From positions 22,269,263 to 22,333,262 of the forward strand of contig JARDYH010000007.1 in NCBI GenBank assembly GCA_029215795.1: DNA of 64,000 nt. Direction: 5' to 3'. The notes beneath the pieces were generated by a model. That model had not been told where the DNA came from. It did no database searches and saw only the letters and a list, made by a program, of their open reading frames with translations. The DNA comes from Anniella stebbinsi. Taxonomy: Eukaryota; Chordata; Lepidosauria; Squamata; Anniellidae. This document shows positions 21,528 through 32,929 of this stretch, piece after piece. The position numbers and the translations under genes were made by a program. Position 1 is the first letter of the stretch, and the number at the start of each line of letters is the position of its first letter.

Positions 21528-23060
21528 TAGGGATGTGCACTGACCCCCCGGATCGGATCGGATAGCGGATCGGAATCGGACCTGGGGGGTCGGATCGGAT
21601 CGGATCGGATCGTGTGTCAGATCGGATCGGATCCGATTCCGATCCGCGGATCGGATTTTCCGATCCGGATCGGACGCCATTTTGAATGCTTTTTCCTATA
21701 GCAAATTATTGTTTTACAAAAACGCCTATAACTTTTTCATTTTTAACGACAGAAGGATGAAACTTGGGCACATTGTACACTGGTTAGGGATAGGTATCTG
21801 TGAGAAATTTCAGAAAGATTGGTGCATGCAGTTTGTGGCAATTAATTTTTTAATAAATAACATGGAATGCCTATAACTCGGTCATTTTTAAAGTTACACA
21901 CATGAAACTTTGCCACATTGTAGGTGGAACCTTGGGACCCACGTGTGTGAAATCCCAGAACCGTGGGTGCTTGCCTGGTGTGGCAATGAATTTTTGAAAA
22001 ATGGGTAGTAGTGGGGTAAATGCAGTTATGCCTCCCATGTTTTTATTTTTAAAGATACAAACAGGACACTTCGGCACATTACAGGGAACACTTCCCTTGA
22101 TATGTGTGTAAAATTTCAGACAGCTAGCTCCAGGCATGTGTTGGCAATGAATTGTTGAAAATTGGGTAGCAGTGGGGTAAAATACAGTTTTGCCTCCCAT
22201 TTTTTTATTTTCAAAGATACAAACGGGAAACTTTGGCACATTGCAGGGAACACTTCACTTCAAATGTGTGTGAAATTTCCGGAAGCTAGGTGCAACATTT
22301 TAGTGGGAAACGAACGTTTATTCATGGCATTTCACATGGGATTTATGGGTTGGTTTTAAGAGCTACAAACCTCTAACTCGCTCACATGGCACAGGACCTA
22401 TGCCCGCTCAAACGCTGGAAATTTAACAAACTTTGGTGCAATGCTTTAGTGGGAAAACAAAGGTTTATGCATGGCATTTCACATGGGATTTATGGGTTGG
22501 TTTTAAGAGCTACAAACCTCTAACTCGCTCACATGGCACAGGACCTATGCCCGCTCAAACGCTGGAAATTTAACAAACTTTGGTGCAATGCTTTAGTGGG
22601 AAAACAAAGGTTTATGCATGGCATTTCACATGGGATTTATGGGTTGGTTTTAAGAGCTACAAACCTCTAACTCGCTCACATGGCACAGGACCTATGCCCG
22701 CTCAAACGCTGGAAATTTCACAAACTTTGGTGCAATGCTTTAGTGGGAAAACAAAGGTTTATGCATGGCATTTCACATGGGATTTATGGGTTGGTTTTAA
22801 GAGCTACAAACCTCTAACTCGCTCACATGGCACAGGACCTATGCCCGCTCAAACGCTGGAAATTTAACAAACTTTGGTGCAATGCTTTAGTGGGAAAACA
22901 AAGGTTTATGCATGGCATTTCACATGGGATTTATGGGTTGGTTTTAAGAGCTACAAACCTCTAACTCGCTCACATGGCACAGGACCTATGCCCGCTCAAA
23001 CGCTGGAAATTTAACAAACTTTGGTGCAATGCTTTAGTGGGAAAACAAAGGTTAAACTTT
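21528..23060. repeat. Long terminal inverted repeat, left arm
   Basis: GATCCG zone 21540-21670, inner blocks 21675-22310, then five 147-bp units to about 23055. It matches the reverse complement of 32930-34465 almost perfectly apart from unit number; only the outermost 140 bp or so differ clearly. Confidence 0.85.
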
Positions 23061-23410
23061 ATTATTTTAAACCTTCAGGAAGGGGACATTGCCTGCCTGG
23101 TGTGGATTGGTAATGAGGGAAGAAAGTTTCACTTATTCATTTGTAAAATGTAAAGTGATTGTAAATTGCTTTAGGGACCCATACATTTACATGACAAGAC
23201 AGGTGTTGGTTGCAGGAATGCTACCAAATGCACTAGTAGCTAATCCCAGGTAATAGCTATTCAGATCCTAGCTAATAGCTATTATTCAGATCCTAGCCTG
23301 GGAAGGGATCTTGCAGGATAAGTGATTGTTCTTTTCTTGTGTACTATGTAATTCTAAACCAGAAGGCTGCTTTGATGTAGAGCCAATCCACATGGTCTCT
23401 TGCAGCACCT
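23061..23410. other. Spacer between the 147-bp array and exon F of the right copy
   Basis: Reverse complement of 7248-7605. No gene seen. Confidence 0.5.
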
Positions 23411-23414
23411 AGTA

Positions 23415-26400
23415 TTATTTATTTCTCCTTCCACAGCAGAATCTGGAAGGCGGGCAGGCAGGCTGGCATTTAATGGGCAAAGTCCAACAGCGGCATTGGG
23501 GACTGGGTGACATTCTCCTTGAGGGCGAATGCCAAGTCCCATGGCTTGTGCGAGGAGGGCGGCTTGCTCTCTTTGCAGGAAGGATCTGGAAGGCGGCAGG
23601 CGGCATCAGCAGCGGGCGGGCAGGCTGGCATTTAATGGGCAAAGTCCAACAGCGGCATTGGGGACTGGGTGACATTCTCCTTGAGGGCGAATGCCAAGTC
23701 CCATGGCTTGTGCGAGGAGGGCGGCTTGCTCTCTTTGCAGGAAGGATCTGGAAGGCGGCAGGCGGCATCAGCAGCGGGCGGGCAGGCTGGCATTTAATGG
23801 GCAAAGTCCAACAGCGGCATTGGGGACTGGGTGACATTCTCCTTGAGGGCGAATGCCAAGTCCCATGGCTTGTGCGAGGAGGGCGGCTTGCTCTCTTTGC
23901 AGGAAGGATCTGGAAGGCGGCAGGCGGCATCAGCAGCGGGCGGGCAGGCTGGCATTTAATGGGCAAAGTCCAACAGCGGCATTGGGGACTGGGTGACATT
24001 CTCCTTGAGGGCGAATGCCAAGTCCCATGGCTTGTGCGAGGAGGGCGGCTTGCTCTCTTTGCAGGAAGGATCTGGAAGGCGGCAGGCGGCATCAGCAGCG
24101 GGCGGGCAGGCTGGCATTTAATGGGCAAAGTCCAACAGTGGCATTGGGGACTGGGTGACATTCTCCTTGAGGGCGAATGCCAAGTCCCATGGCTTGTGCG
24201 AGGAGGGCGGCTTGCTCTCTTTGCAGGAAGGATCTGGAAGGCGGCAGGCGGCATCAGCAGCGGGCGGGCAGGCTGGCATTTAATGGGCAAAGTCTCTCCT
24301 TTCCCGGGCACTGTGGCAGTGAGAGTGCCATAGGCTGCAAAAGAAGAAGGGGGGGAAAAAAGAATGAATATTAGTTGACCACTTCAACACAACCAGCTCC
24401 CTTCCACCCAGGATTGCCCTTCCTGAGTGCCCACGCCAAAGCAGGCACACGGGGCTGCCTGCTCACTCGGAAGTTAGCAGGCAGACAGCCAACCTTCAGT
24501 TAAGTGGAAGGTGCCCCCCCCATTCACAGAACACTTACCGTAGTCCTCCTGAGGGCGTTGTTGATAAGATGCCACTTCCAGGCGGGCAGTGACGGGCAGG
24601 TGGGCAGTCTGCATTACCGTCTCTCCTGGGCACTGTGGCAAAGAGTTCCATAGGCTGCAAAAGAAGAAGGGGGGGGGGGAAGAATATGAGAAAAATGATA
24701 CTTTTCCACCACTGGCTCCCTCCCACCCAAGACTGGCATGTGCCCGGTCCTGAGTGCCCACGCCCCAGCAGGCACACGGGGCTGCCTGCTTGCTTACTCG
24801 TGGGTAAGCTCTCTGACAGGCTCTTACCAGAGTCGTGCGGGCGACGTGAATCGATGGGCCACCTCCATGCGGCCGTGGCTGGGGCAGATGGGCAGTCTGG
24901 ATTCACGGGTGCGCTTTGCGCAGTGGCGAAGAGTTCCATAGGCTGCAAAAGAAGGAGGGGGGGGGAAAAGAATTAACATGAGATAAATCATACTTTTCCA
25001 CCATTGGCTCCCTCTCACCCAGGACTGGCATCTGCCCGGTCCTGAGTGCCCACGCCCCAGCAGGCACACGGGGCTGCCTGCTCACTCGGAAGTGAGCAGG
25101 CAGACAGCCAACCTTCAGTTAGGTGGAAGGTGCCCCCCCCATTCACAGAACACTTACCGTAGTCCTCCTGAGGGCGTTGTTGATAAGATGCCACTTCCAG
25201 GCGGGCTGTGACTGGCAGGTGGGCAGTCTGCATTACCGTCTCTCCTGGGCACTGTGGCAAAGAGTTCCATAGGCTGCAAAAGAAGAAGGGGGGGGGGAAG
25301 AATATGAGAAAAATGATACTTTTCCACCACTGGCTCCCTCCCACCCAAGACTGGCATGTGCCCGGTCCTGAGTGCCCACGCCCCAGCAGGCACACGGGGC
25401 TGCCTGCTTGCTTACTCGTGGGTAAGCTCTCTGACAGGCTCTTACCAGAGTCGTGCGGGCGACGTGAATCGATGGGCCACCTCCATGCGGCCGTGGCTGG
25501 GGCAGATGGGCAGTCTGGATTCACGGGTGCGCTTTGCGCAGTGGCGAAGAGTTCCATAGGCTGCAAAAGAAGGAGGGGGGGGGAAAAGAATTAACATGAG
25601 ATAAATCATACTTTTCCACCATTGGCTCCCTCTCACCCAGGACTGGCATCTGCCCGGTCCTGAGTGCCCACGCCCCAGCAGGCACACGGGGCTGCCTGCT
25701 CACTCGGAAGTTAGCAGGCAGACAGCCAACCTTCAGTTAGGTGGAAGGTGCCCCCCCCCCCATTCACAGAACACTTACCATAGTCCTGAGGGCGTTGAGG
25801 ACTCGGTGAGATTCTCCTGGAGGACCCCTAGTCCCATGGCTTGTGCAAGAAAGGCGGCTGGCCCGCCTCGCAGGAACGATCTGGAAGGCGGCAGGCGGCA
25901 TCAGCAGCGGGCGGGCAGGCTGGCATGTAATGGGCAAAGTCTCTCCTTTCCCGGGCACTGTGGCAGTGAGAGTGCCATAGGCTGCAAAAGAAGAGGAGGG
26001 GGATAATGAATATTACATAAATACTTTTATACTGCAAAAGAAGAAAGGAAAATAAATAAAGATTTGTATTAATTAATACAAACAAGTCCTAGTAACTAGT
26101 CTCCCACCGGCACACTTCTCTGGTTTGTGATGCAATCCTCTTTCTCCTGCACCCCTCCCTTTCTAAATCACTCTTCTGAGCCCATTGTTAGAGGGATTGG
26201 CTATCCTTTTGTGTCTGGCAGGACACAGCTTACCGGATCATTAGAGAATCACCATTTCTTTTGTCCTTGGGTTATTCATTCACTCCTAATAGCACCCTAT
26301 GTTAGGCTGACCAGATCAAATCCAGGTCAGGGTTCCTAACTTCAGCAGTTGTAGAGAAAAGGGAATTTCTGCCAGTGTCATTTGTATGGAATTAGTTCCT

Positions 26401-26868
26401 GCTGAGATTCCCTCTTCATCACAACAGTTAAAGGTGCAGGGGCCCTGCCTTCTTTTCTATATGGCCACTCTGCCTGCACTCTTACCTGAGTCGTAGGGGC
26501 GACGTGAATCGAGGGGCCAACTCCATGCGGCCGTGGCTGGGGCAGATGGGCAGTCTGGATTCACGGGTGCGCTTTGCGCAGTGGCGAAGAGTTCCATAGG
26601 CTGCAAAAGAAGGAGGGGGGGGGGGAAAAAGAATTAACATGAGATAAATCATACTTTTCCACCATTGGCTCCCTCTCACCCAGGACTGGCATCTGCCCGG
26701 TCCTGAGTGCCCACGCCCCAGTAGGCACACGGGGCTGCCTGCTTGCTTACTCGGAAGTAAGATCTCACACTGCCCCACTTCTGGATACTCTCAGGTGTCC
26801 CTGCGTTGACTGCACACACTTACCTTATTCGTGCGGCCGCTGTGGATCGGAGGACTCCAGTGGCACAT
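23415..26868 (-). CDS. Candidate spliced accessory gene of the giant hAT (right copy), with duplicated D-E cassette
   Basis: Exon-like blocks in transcription order: A 26868-26824, B 26600-26486, C 25981-25779, D2 25560-25446, E2 25273-25158, D1 24942-24828, E1 24654-24539, F 24334-23415. Every block keeps TTTTGCAG|CCTATGG and a GTAAG donor. Relative to the left copy a 618-bp unit holding D, E and their introns is duplicated. D is 115 nt and E 116 nt, so a D-E pair adds 231 nt and preserves frame. The path A-B-D2-E2-D1-E1-F totals 1542 nt and is open from ATG to the stop. The product would end in five 54-residue repeats. No known domain is recognised. Conservation of phase across copies argues for a translated product, but a recent common origin could explain it too. 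Confidence 0.45.
23480..24290 (-). repeat. 162-bp tandem repeat of exon F, five units
   Basis: The unit boundary AAAGTCCAACAG recurs at about 23480, 23642, 23804, 23966 and 24128. The same unit has seven copies in the left element. The reverse strand is also open. Confidence 0.9.
26303..26468 (+). repeat. MITE-like repeat in the B-C intron, right copy
   Basis: Orthologous in position to 4491-4657; begins GGCTGACCAGATCAAATC. Confidence 0.65.
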
Positions 26869-26869
26869 A

Positions 26870-28010
26870 GGCTCCTCCAGGCAAAGTCCCAGTGGCACAG
26901 GCTCCTCCAGGCAAAGTCACAGTTTGGCACAGCTCCCTCCAGGCAAAGTCACATTGGCACAGGGTCCTCCAGGCAAAGTCACAGTTTGGCACAGCTCCCT
27001 CCAGGCAAAGTCACATTGGCACAGGGTCCTCCAGGCAAAGTCACAGTTTGGCACAGCTCCCTCCAGGCAAAGTCACATTGGCACAGGGTCCTCCAGGCAA
27101 AGTCACATTGGCACAGGGTCCTCCAGGCAAAGTCACGTTGGCATAGGCTCCTCCAGGCAAAGTCACATTGGCACAGGGTCCTCCAGGCAAAGTCACATTG
27201 GCACAGGGTCCTCCAGGCAAAGTCACAGTTTGGCACAGCTCCCTCCAGGCAAAGTCACATTGGCACAGGGTCCTCCAGGCAAAGTCACAGTTTGGCACAG
27301 CTCCCTCCAGGCAAAGTCACATTGGCACAGGGTCCTCCAGGCAAAGTCACAGTTTGGCACAGCTCCCTCCAGGCAAAGTCACATTGGCACAGGGTCCTCC
27401 AGGCAAAGTCACAGTTTGGCACAGCTCCCTCCAGGCAAAGTCACATGGGCACAGGGTCCTCCAGGCAAAGTCACAGTTTGGCACAGCTCCCTCCAGGCAA
27501 AGTCACATTGGCACAGGGTCCTCCAGGCAAAGTCCCAGTGGCATAGGCTCCTCCAGGCAAAGTCACGTTGGCATAGGCTCCTCCAGGCAAAGTCACATTG
27601 GCACAGGGTCCTCCAGGCAAAGTCACATTGGCACAGGGTCCTCCAGGCAAAGTCACAGTTTGGCACAGCTCCCTCCAGGCAAAGTCACATTGGCACAGGG
27701 TCCTCCAGGCAAAGTCACAGTTTGGCACAGCTCCCTCCAGGCAAAGTCACATTGGCACAGGGTCCTCCAGGCAAAGTCACAGTTTGGCACAGCTCCCTCC
27801 AGGCAAAGTCACATTGGCACAGGGTCCTCCAGGCAAAGTCACAGTTTGGCACAGCTCCCTCCAGGCAAAGTCACATTGGCACAGGGTCCTCCAGGCAAAG
27901 TCCCAGTGGCACAGCTCCCTCCAGGCAAAGTCCCAGTGGCAGAGGCAAAGTCCCAGTGGCAGAGGCAAAGTCCCACTGGCAGAGGCAAAGTCACAGCTGC
28001 ATGGGCACCT
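26870..28010 (-). repeat. 30/32-bp minisatellite with a 430-bp higher-order period
   Basis: Same two unit types as at 3111-4090, but the pattern repeats at 430 bp (26979 versus 27409, 27041 versus 27471, 27168 versus 27598). The array was therefore rebuilt independently of the left copy's 188-bp order. Confidence 0.9.
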
Positions 28011-29200
28011 CCAGGCAGGCAGGCGGGCGGGCAGGCAGAGGCGGGCATGATGCCAGGCGCTTGCACATTGCACAAGTAAGCAATAGAACCGTGAGACCAG
28101 CCCACGCATTCCGGCTACTTCACAATGGCGGCAACCTAGCAGGTGGGCAGGCGGGCAGGCAGGCAGGCAGGCAGAGGCAGAGGCAGAGGCGGGCATGATG
28201 CCAGGCGCTTGCGCATTGCACAAGTAAGCAATAGAACCGTGAGACCAGCCCACGCATTCCGGCTACTTCACAATGGCGGCAACCTAGCAGGTGGGCAGGC
28301 GGGCAGGCAGGCAGGCAGGCAGAGGCAGAGGCAGAGGCGGGCATGATGCCAGGCGCTTGCGCATTGCACAAGTAAGCAATAGAACCGTGAGACCAGCCCA
28401 CGCATTCCGGCTACTTCACAATGGCGGCAACCTAGCAGGTGGGCAGGCGGGCAGGCAGGCAGGCAGGCAGAGGCAGAGGCAGAGGTGGGCATGATGCCAG
28501 GCGCTTGCGCATTGCACAAGTAAGCAATAGAACCGTGAGACCAGCCCACGCATTCCGGCTACTTCACAATGGCGGCAACCTAGCAGGCGGGCAGGCGGGC
28601 AGGCAGGCAGGCAGGCAGAGGCAGAGGCAGAGGCGGGCATGATGCCAGGCGCTTGCGCATTGCACAAGTAAGCAATAGAACCGTGAGACCAGCCCACGCA
28701 TTCCGGCTACTTCACAATGGCGGCAACCTAGCAGGTGAGCAGGCGGGCAGGCAGGCAGGCAGGCAGAGGCAGAGGCAGAGGCGGGCATGATGCCAGGCGC
28801 TTGCGCATTGCACAAGTAAGCAATAGAACCGTGAGACCAGCCCACGCATTCCGGCTACTTCACAATGGCGGCAACCTAGCAGGCGGGCAGGCGGGCAGGC
28901 AGGCAGGCAGGCAGAGGCAGAGGCAGAGGCGGGCATGATGCCAGGCGCTTGCGCATTGCACAAGTAAGCAATAGAACCGTGAGACCAGCCCACGCATTCC
29001 GGCTACTTCACAATGGCGGCAACCTAGCAGGCGGGCAGGCGGGCAGGCAGGCAGGCAGGCAGAGGCAGAGGCAGAGGCGGGCATGATGCCAGGCGCTTGC
29101 GCATTGCACAAGTGAGCAATAGAACCGTGAGACCAGCCCACGCATTCCGGCTACTTCACAATGGCGGCAACCTAGCAGGTGGGCAGGCGGGCAGGCAGTT
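28011..29200 (-). repeat. 148-bp tandem array, eight units
   Basis: The core GTGAGACCAGCCCACGCATT recurs every 148 bp at about 28091, 28239, 28387, 28535, 28683, 28831, 28979 and 29127. It is more regular than the left copy (no 136-bp units). It carries the same C/EBP-like and YY1-like motifs. Confidence 0.92.
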
Positions 29201-29775
29201 TTTTAAATCATATAGCCAAAATAAACACAACACACAGTGACAGCCCTGCAAGGCTGCCACATAAGTCCAAAAGACACAGTCAGAAACAGTGTGGGATGCT
29301 GCTTGTCATCCACTCAATGTAGGAGCCTGGAAGAGGAATCCTATCGCGTCCTTCGTTCATAGTCAGAGAGGTGCATGCGTTCCTTGGCGATAAAATTAAG
29401 CCTTCTTCTTATCCAAAGTTCTCATGAGCCTCTGACGTGGTCTTACAAGAAGAAACGCCCATGGAAGTGTGGGACCTTACAGAAGGCCTGGAGGGAGCCA
29501 TCGGAGTCCAATTTCAGAGGCACACGTGCAAGCACATTGGTTCAAGTCAAACAACATAGAATGTGTGAGATGCTTGTGCATCCCCTCAATGTAAGAGGCT
29601 AGGAGATGAAACTAGATCCCTTCGGGATCCATCGTTCAGAGTTGAGTTACTGAGCTGTAAACAACACAGCCAGTAAATTAAAGTAAAGAAAATTAATTAA
29701 CCGAAAATAAGAATTAAAAAATCAAGGGCCTGCCGGTGCCTGCCCAAAGGTGTGGGATGGATGGGGGGTGCCTGC
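29201..29775 (-). other. Transposase 3' flank, right copy
   Basis: Counterpart of 1237-1825, with the same diverged internal duplication. No gene seen. Confidence 0.5.
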
Positions 29776-29778
29776 CAA

Positions 29779-32307
29779 TTACTCCCCCGCGGGCATGAGG
29801 GTGGGGTATCCCAGCAGGGGCAGATTGACCTTGAGGAAGACCAGCTGCTCCACAATCTCAGCGTCCAAGCGAGAGCGGTGGGGTGTGACCACGTCGCCCG
29901 CCATGGAAAACACCCGCTCGCTTGGAACGCTGGACGGTGGGCAGCTGATTCTGTCCATGGCCACCCGCGCCAGATCAGGCCACATCTGGCGCCGAGATGA
30001 CCAGTAGGCCAGGGGTTCGATGGAGCCGTCCTCCATCTGCTCCGCCAGGTAACGCTGCACTGCTGCTGCAGCGTCATCCTGGCGGCGGCTGGGTTGAGTG
30101 CCTCTATGCCCAACCGCAGCCTGCAAAGCCTTGTCCCAAAACCCCTGGCCTGTCCCCCTGCTGGGTGTGGTGGTGCTGGTGCCGCCGCTGCTGGTGGTGC
30201 TCAGCGGACTTAGCGCCTGGGCTTCGCTGGGCTCCTCCTCTGCCTGCCCAATCCTGGCATCCCGGGCCGCCCGAACGTCCGTCACCAGCATTTCCACCCA
30301 ACCTGCCCGGGAAGTCTGCCCACATAACCCATCCTTGATGCGCGGGTCGCACATGGTGGCCAACATGTACTGCCTCTCGTTGTAGAGAGGCTGGACCCGG
30401 CGGGATAGGCTTTCCCTCAGCCTCGTCACCACTTCCCGCACCTCTGGCAGGAAGCGCCTGCCGGTGACGGCATCCCCGGCCTCCAGAAACTCGCCCATCT
30501 GATTCTGGAGATGCCTGGCCACGGGGAGCACCTGGCTGAGAAGGGCAGTGCTGCTGCTCAGGGTCTCGGTGGCCTCAAGGAACGGCTTGAGGACCACCAG
30601 AAGCTGGGACATGGCCTCCCACTGCTGCCTGGACAGTGGGGCCTGGATGCCAATGTCCCCGACCCTGAACATCTCGTGGACAACACGCTGTTGCTCCACC
30701 ATACGCTCGAGCATGTGGTAGGTGGAGTTCCAACGTGTTGCCACGTCCTGCACTAGCCGGTGCTGCGGAAGTCCCAGCTCCTGCTGCTTCTCCCGCAGCA
30801 ACCGACTGCCCTTCACGCTGTGGTGGAAATGCCCAGCCACCTTCCTGCAGCTCTCTAGGAGATTACGGATTTGGGGAGGGAGAGGGGCCTTGCTGCCTCC
30901 AAGGCCATCCCTGACGACCAGGTTGAAGACGTGCGCGATGCAGCGGATGCCCTCAAATCCGCCATCGCGCACCGCCTTCAGCATATTGGCTCCCCCGTCC
31001 GTGACCATGTAACCGCGGGTGTGCTGGTGCCCGCCCAGCCACCCTGCCACCATGCGGTTCATGGCCTCCGTAATCTCCTCCGCCGTGTGGGACTGGTCCA
31101 TGACTGCGGTATGAAGGAGGGCCCAGCGGCAGCCCTCCTTCCCAGTCCCAGAAGTCCTGGGTGCTTCCTGCCCTGAGGCTCCCCACCAGTGAGCCGTCAG
31201 GGACAGGTAAGCGTGCACTCCTCCTTCGCTGGACCAGATGTCCGAAGTGAAGTGCACCTTCTGTGCCTCTGCCTGGCACAGACGACCCAGAACTAACTCC
31301 CTGCATGCCTGATACAGGGAGGGCACCACACGCCTGCTCAGGGTGGTGCGACACGGCGGCTTGTAGTATGGAACCACAAGAGCCATCAGCCTCTTGAAGC
31401 CTGCGTTCTCGACGAGGCTGAATGGCTGGTCATCCAACGCCACCATCTCACCGATGCAATTGGTGATCTGGTTGGGCGCTGGAAAACGCCACCTTGTGGC
31501 TCCATACTTCCCCCACCCCATCTCTTCCATGGTGGCCTGGCGAAGCCTCTTGGGGATGGGAGGTCGAGAGCTGGCAGAAGTTGCAGGAGCCTTCTGCTTG
31601 CCCTTGCCGCTAGCACCAGTCTGCTGCGAGGTGCCCGCCTCGGTCCCAAGCAAAACAGACTGGTGGTGCCTCTGCATGTGGCGGGTGAGGTTCGTGGTGG
31701 TGAAGTGGCCTGGCATTTTTCCCCTGCTCACTGACATCTTGCAGTGGCGACAGACAGCAAAGCGGGAATCCACTGCCACCTCAAAGTGGTCCCACACCTT
31801 GCTTGCCTGTCGCTTCTGGGGTGACACAGACGGCCTGCCTGCGCCTTCGCTCTGTGGTGTCACCTCAGGAGCAAGGGAATGAGTGGAAGAGAGGACGGAT
31901 TGTGGAGAGTAAGTCTCTGGTGCTGCCTGCTCTTCCTCTTGCCCCACATCAGAGTCCTCCTCCTCACTCTGAACCTCGCTGACTTCCACAAGATCTGGGA
32001 AAAGATCAGTCAGCGGGTTCACAGGCTCACCCACCAAAGAAGGAGCTGGATATAGTGCTCCTTCTTCATGCCCACTGCTGCTCCCAGCACCTGCCTCATG
32101 TTGCTGAAAGAGTGCCCTGCAGGCACTACTTTGAGTTGCCTCTGCCTGCTTCTGCTGCCCCAGTGGAGAACGCCTCAGTTTAACTGGGGGTGTGGAAGTA
32201 GGCTGCCTGCTGCTGGTCCCAGCAGCAGCAGCAGCAGCGCCATGCCCAGAGCGGCCTCTCCCAAATGCTGCCTTGGGAGCACCCCCCCTTTGAGTGCCAC
32301 GCTTCAT
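29779..32307 (-). CDS. hAT transposase with BED zinc finger (ZBED-like), intact
   Basis: Single-exon 842-residue protein that would cut and paste the element in the nucleus. Residues 1-165 are low complexity with an Ala run and acidic stretches. A BED finger spans about 169-216 (VWDHFEV, Cys186 and Cys189, then His210 and His214/215). The RNase H-like core has Asp356 in FTSDIWSS and Asp437 in MVTDGGANM, followed by CIAHVFNL and DVATRWNSTY (521-530). The hAT C-terminal dimerisation block covers about 760-835 (YWSSRRQMWPDLARVAM, PSERVFSMAGDVV, LVFLKVN). I did not pin down the third acidic residue. The ATG at 32307 has A at -3 and follows an A-rich stretch. No stop or frameshift is seen and length is normal for the family, so it may be active. 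A domesticated ZBED gene is unlikely because the ends and a near-identical copy are present. Confidence 0.93.
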   Translation of the reverse strand: MKRGTQRGGAPKAAFGRGRSGHGAAAAAAGTSSRQPTSTPPVKLRRSPLGQQKQAEATQSSACRALFQQHEAGAGSSSGHEEGALYPAPSLVGEPVNPLTDLFPDLVEVSEVQSEEEDSDVGQEEEQAAPETYSPQSVLSSTHSLAPEVTPQSEGAGRPSVSPQKRQASKVWDHFEVAVDSRFAVCRHCKMSVSRGKMPGHFTTTNLTRHMQRHHQSVLLGTEAGTSQQTGASGKGKQKAPATSASSRPPIPKRLRQATMEEMGWGKYGATRWRFPAPNQITNCIGEMVALDDQPFSLVENAGFKRLMALVVPYYKPPCRTTLSRRVVPSLYQACRELVLGRLCQAEAQKVHFTSDIWSSEGGVHAYLSLTAHWWGASGQEAPRTSGTGKEGCRWALLHTAVMDQSHTAEEITEAMNRMVAGWLGGHQHTRGYMVTDGGANMLKAVRDGGFEGIRCIAHVFNLVVRDGLGGSKAPLPPQIRNLLESCRKVAGHFHHSVKGSRLLREKQQELGLPQHRLVQDVATRWNSTYHMLERMVEQQRVVHEMFRVGDIGIQAPLSRQQWEAMSQLLVVLKPFLEATETLSSSTALLSQVLPVARHLQNQMGEFLEAGDAVTGRRFLPEVREVVTRLRESLSRRVQPLYNERQYMLATMCDPRIKDGLCGQTSRAGWVEMLVTDVRAARDARIGQAEEEPSEAQALSPLSTTSSGGTSTTTPSRGTGQGFWDKALQAAVGHRGTQPSRRQDDAAAAVQRYLAEQMEDGSIEPLAYWSSRRQMWPDLARVAMDRISCPPSSVPSERVFSMAGDVVTPHRSRLDAEIVEQLVFLKVNLPLLGYPTLMPAGE

Positions 32308-32739
32308 TTTATTTTTATTATTATTTATTTTTGTGTAAGTGTGTGCTTTGCTGACTTTTTTTGTGTTTGTAGCAGCAGGCTACACAGCCCAGCAACACAC
32401 ACTCACTCACAAGCGCGCACACACACACACACACACAGAGAAAGAGAGAGAGAGAGAGAGAGGATAGAAATATTTTTTTATTATTTTTTTGGGTTTTTTT
32501 CAGAAAGCGAAAGTAGAACAAACAAACACACTCACTGCAAAGACAAACTGAACTCACAGACAAACAAACGTGCTATCTAAGAAAGGAAAGGCAAGAGAGA
32601 AAGGAAAGCCAAGAGAGAGAACAAGAAAAGCTGAAGTAAAAGATCAGAAACTCCTCAAAACCACCTCCAAATGCAATCAAATCAATACAGTCTCTCCAAC
32701 ACAGCTCCAAAACACTCCCTAATCTCCTCCACGTTCAAC
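32308..32739 (-). other. Transposase 5' leader with microsatellites
   Basis: Contains (CA)n at 32418-32438 and (GA)n at 32443-32462, and purine-rich AAGGAAAGCCAAGAGAG-like repeats to 32640. The opposite-strand frame here is not supported as a gene. Confidence 0.5.
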
Positions 32740-32870
32740 CCACAAAGAGCCAGAAGGGCAGGGCTGAGAGAATATATACTGGTGCCCTCCTCCAGCATTG
32801 CGATTGGAGGCTGAAGAAAGTCTTCACAGGATTGGGTGATTCAGTCATGTATTCTAAAGCACAATTGGTG
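32740..32870 (-). promoter_or_regulatory. Candidate Pol II promoter of the hAT transposase
   Basis: On the minus strand, TATATATT lies at about 32771-32778. CCAAT boxes (ATTGG on the plus strand) lie upstream at 32803-32807, 32831-32835 and 32864-32868, about 30, 58 and 90 bp away. Initiation would fall near 32745, giving a 5' leader of about 440 nt before the ATG. Confidence 0.5.
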
Positions 32871-32929
32871 GATCAAGCTGTCAAACACACACACACAAAC
32901 ACAGCCTCCCCCTCCCTTTCCTGAAGGTT

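Noticed and set aside
26831..28198. 455-codon frame through the right minisatellite
   Set aside because: Same explanation; it is antisense to the element's gene direction and the array differs in order between copies.
28011..29200. CRISPR-like regular spacing
   Set aside because: Units are contiguous tandem repeats of 148 bp without unique spacers, in a vertebrate genome.
30871..31354. Frames opposite or alternative to the transposase core
   Set aside because: High-GC shadow frames of the conserved transposase coding sequence.
32068..32580. Plus-strand frame overlapping the transposase start
   Set aside because: Antisense shadow over the transposase N-terminus and microsatellites.
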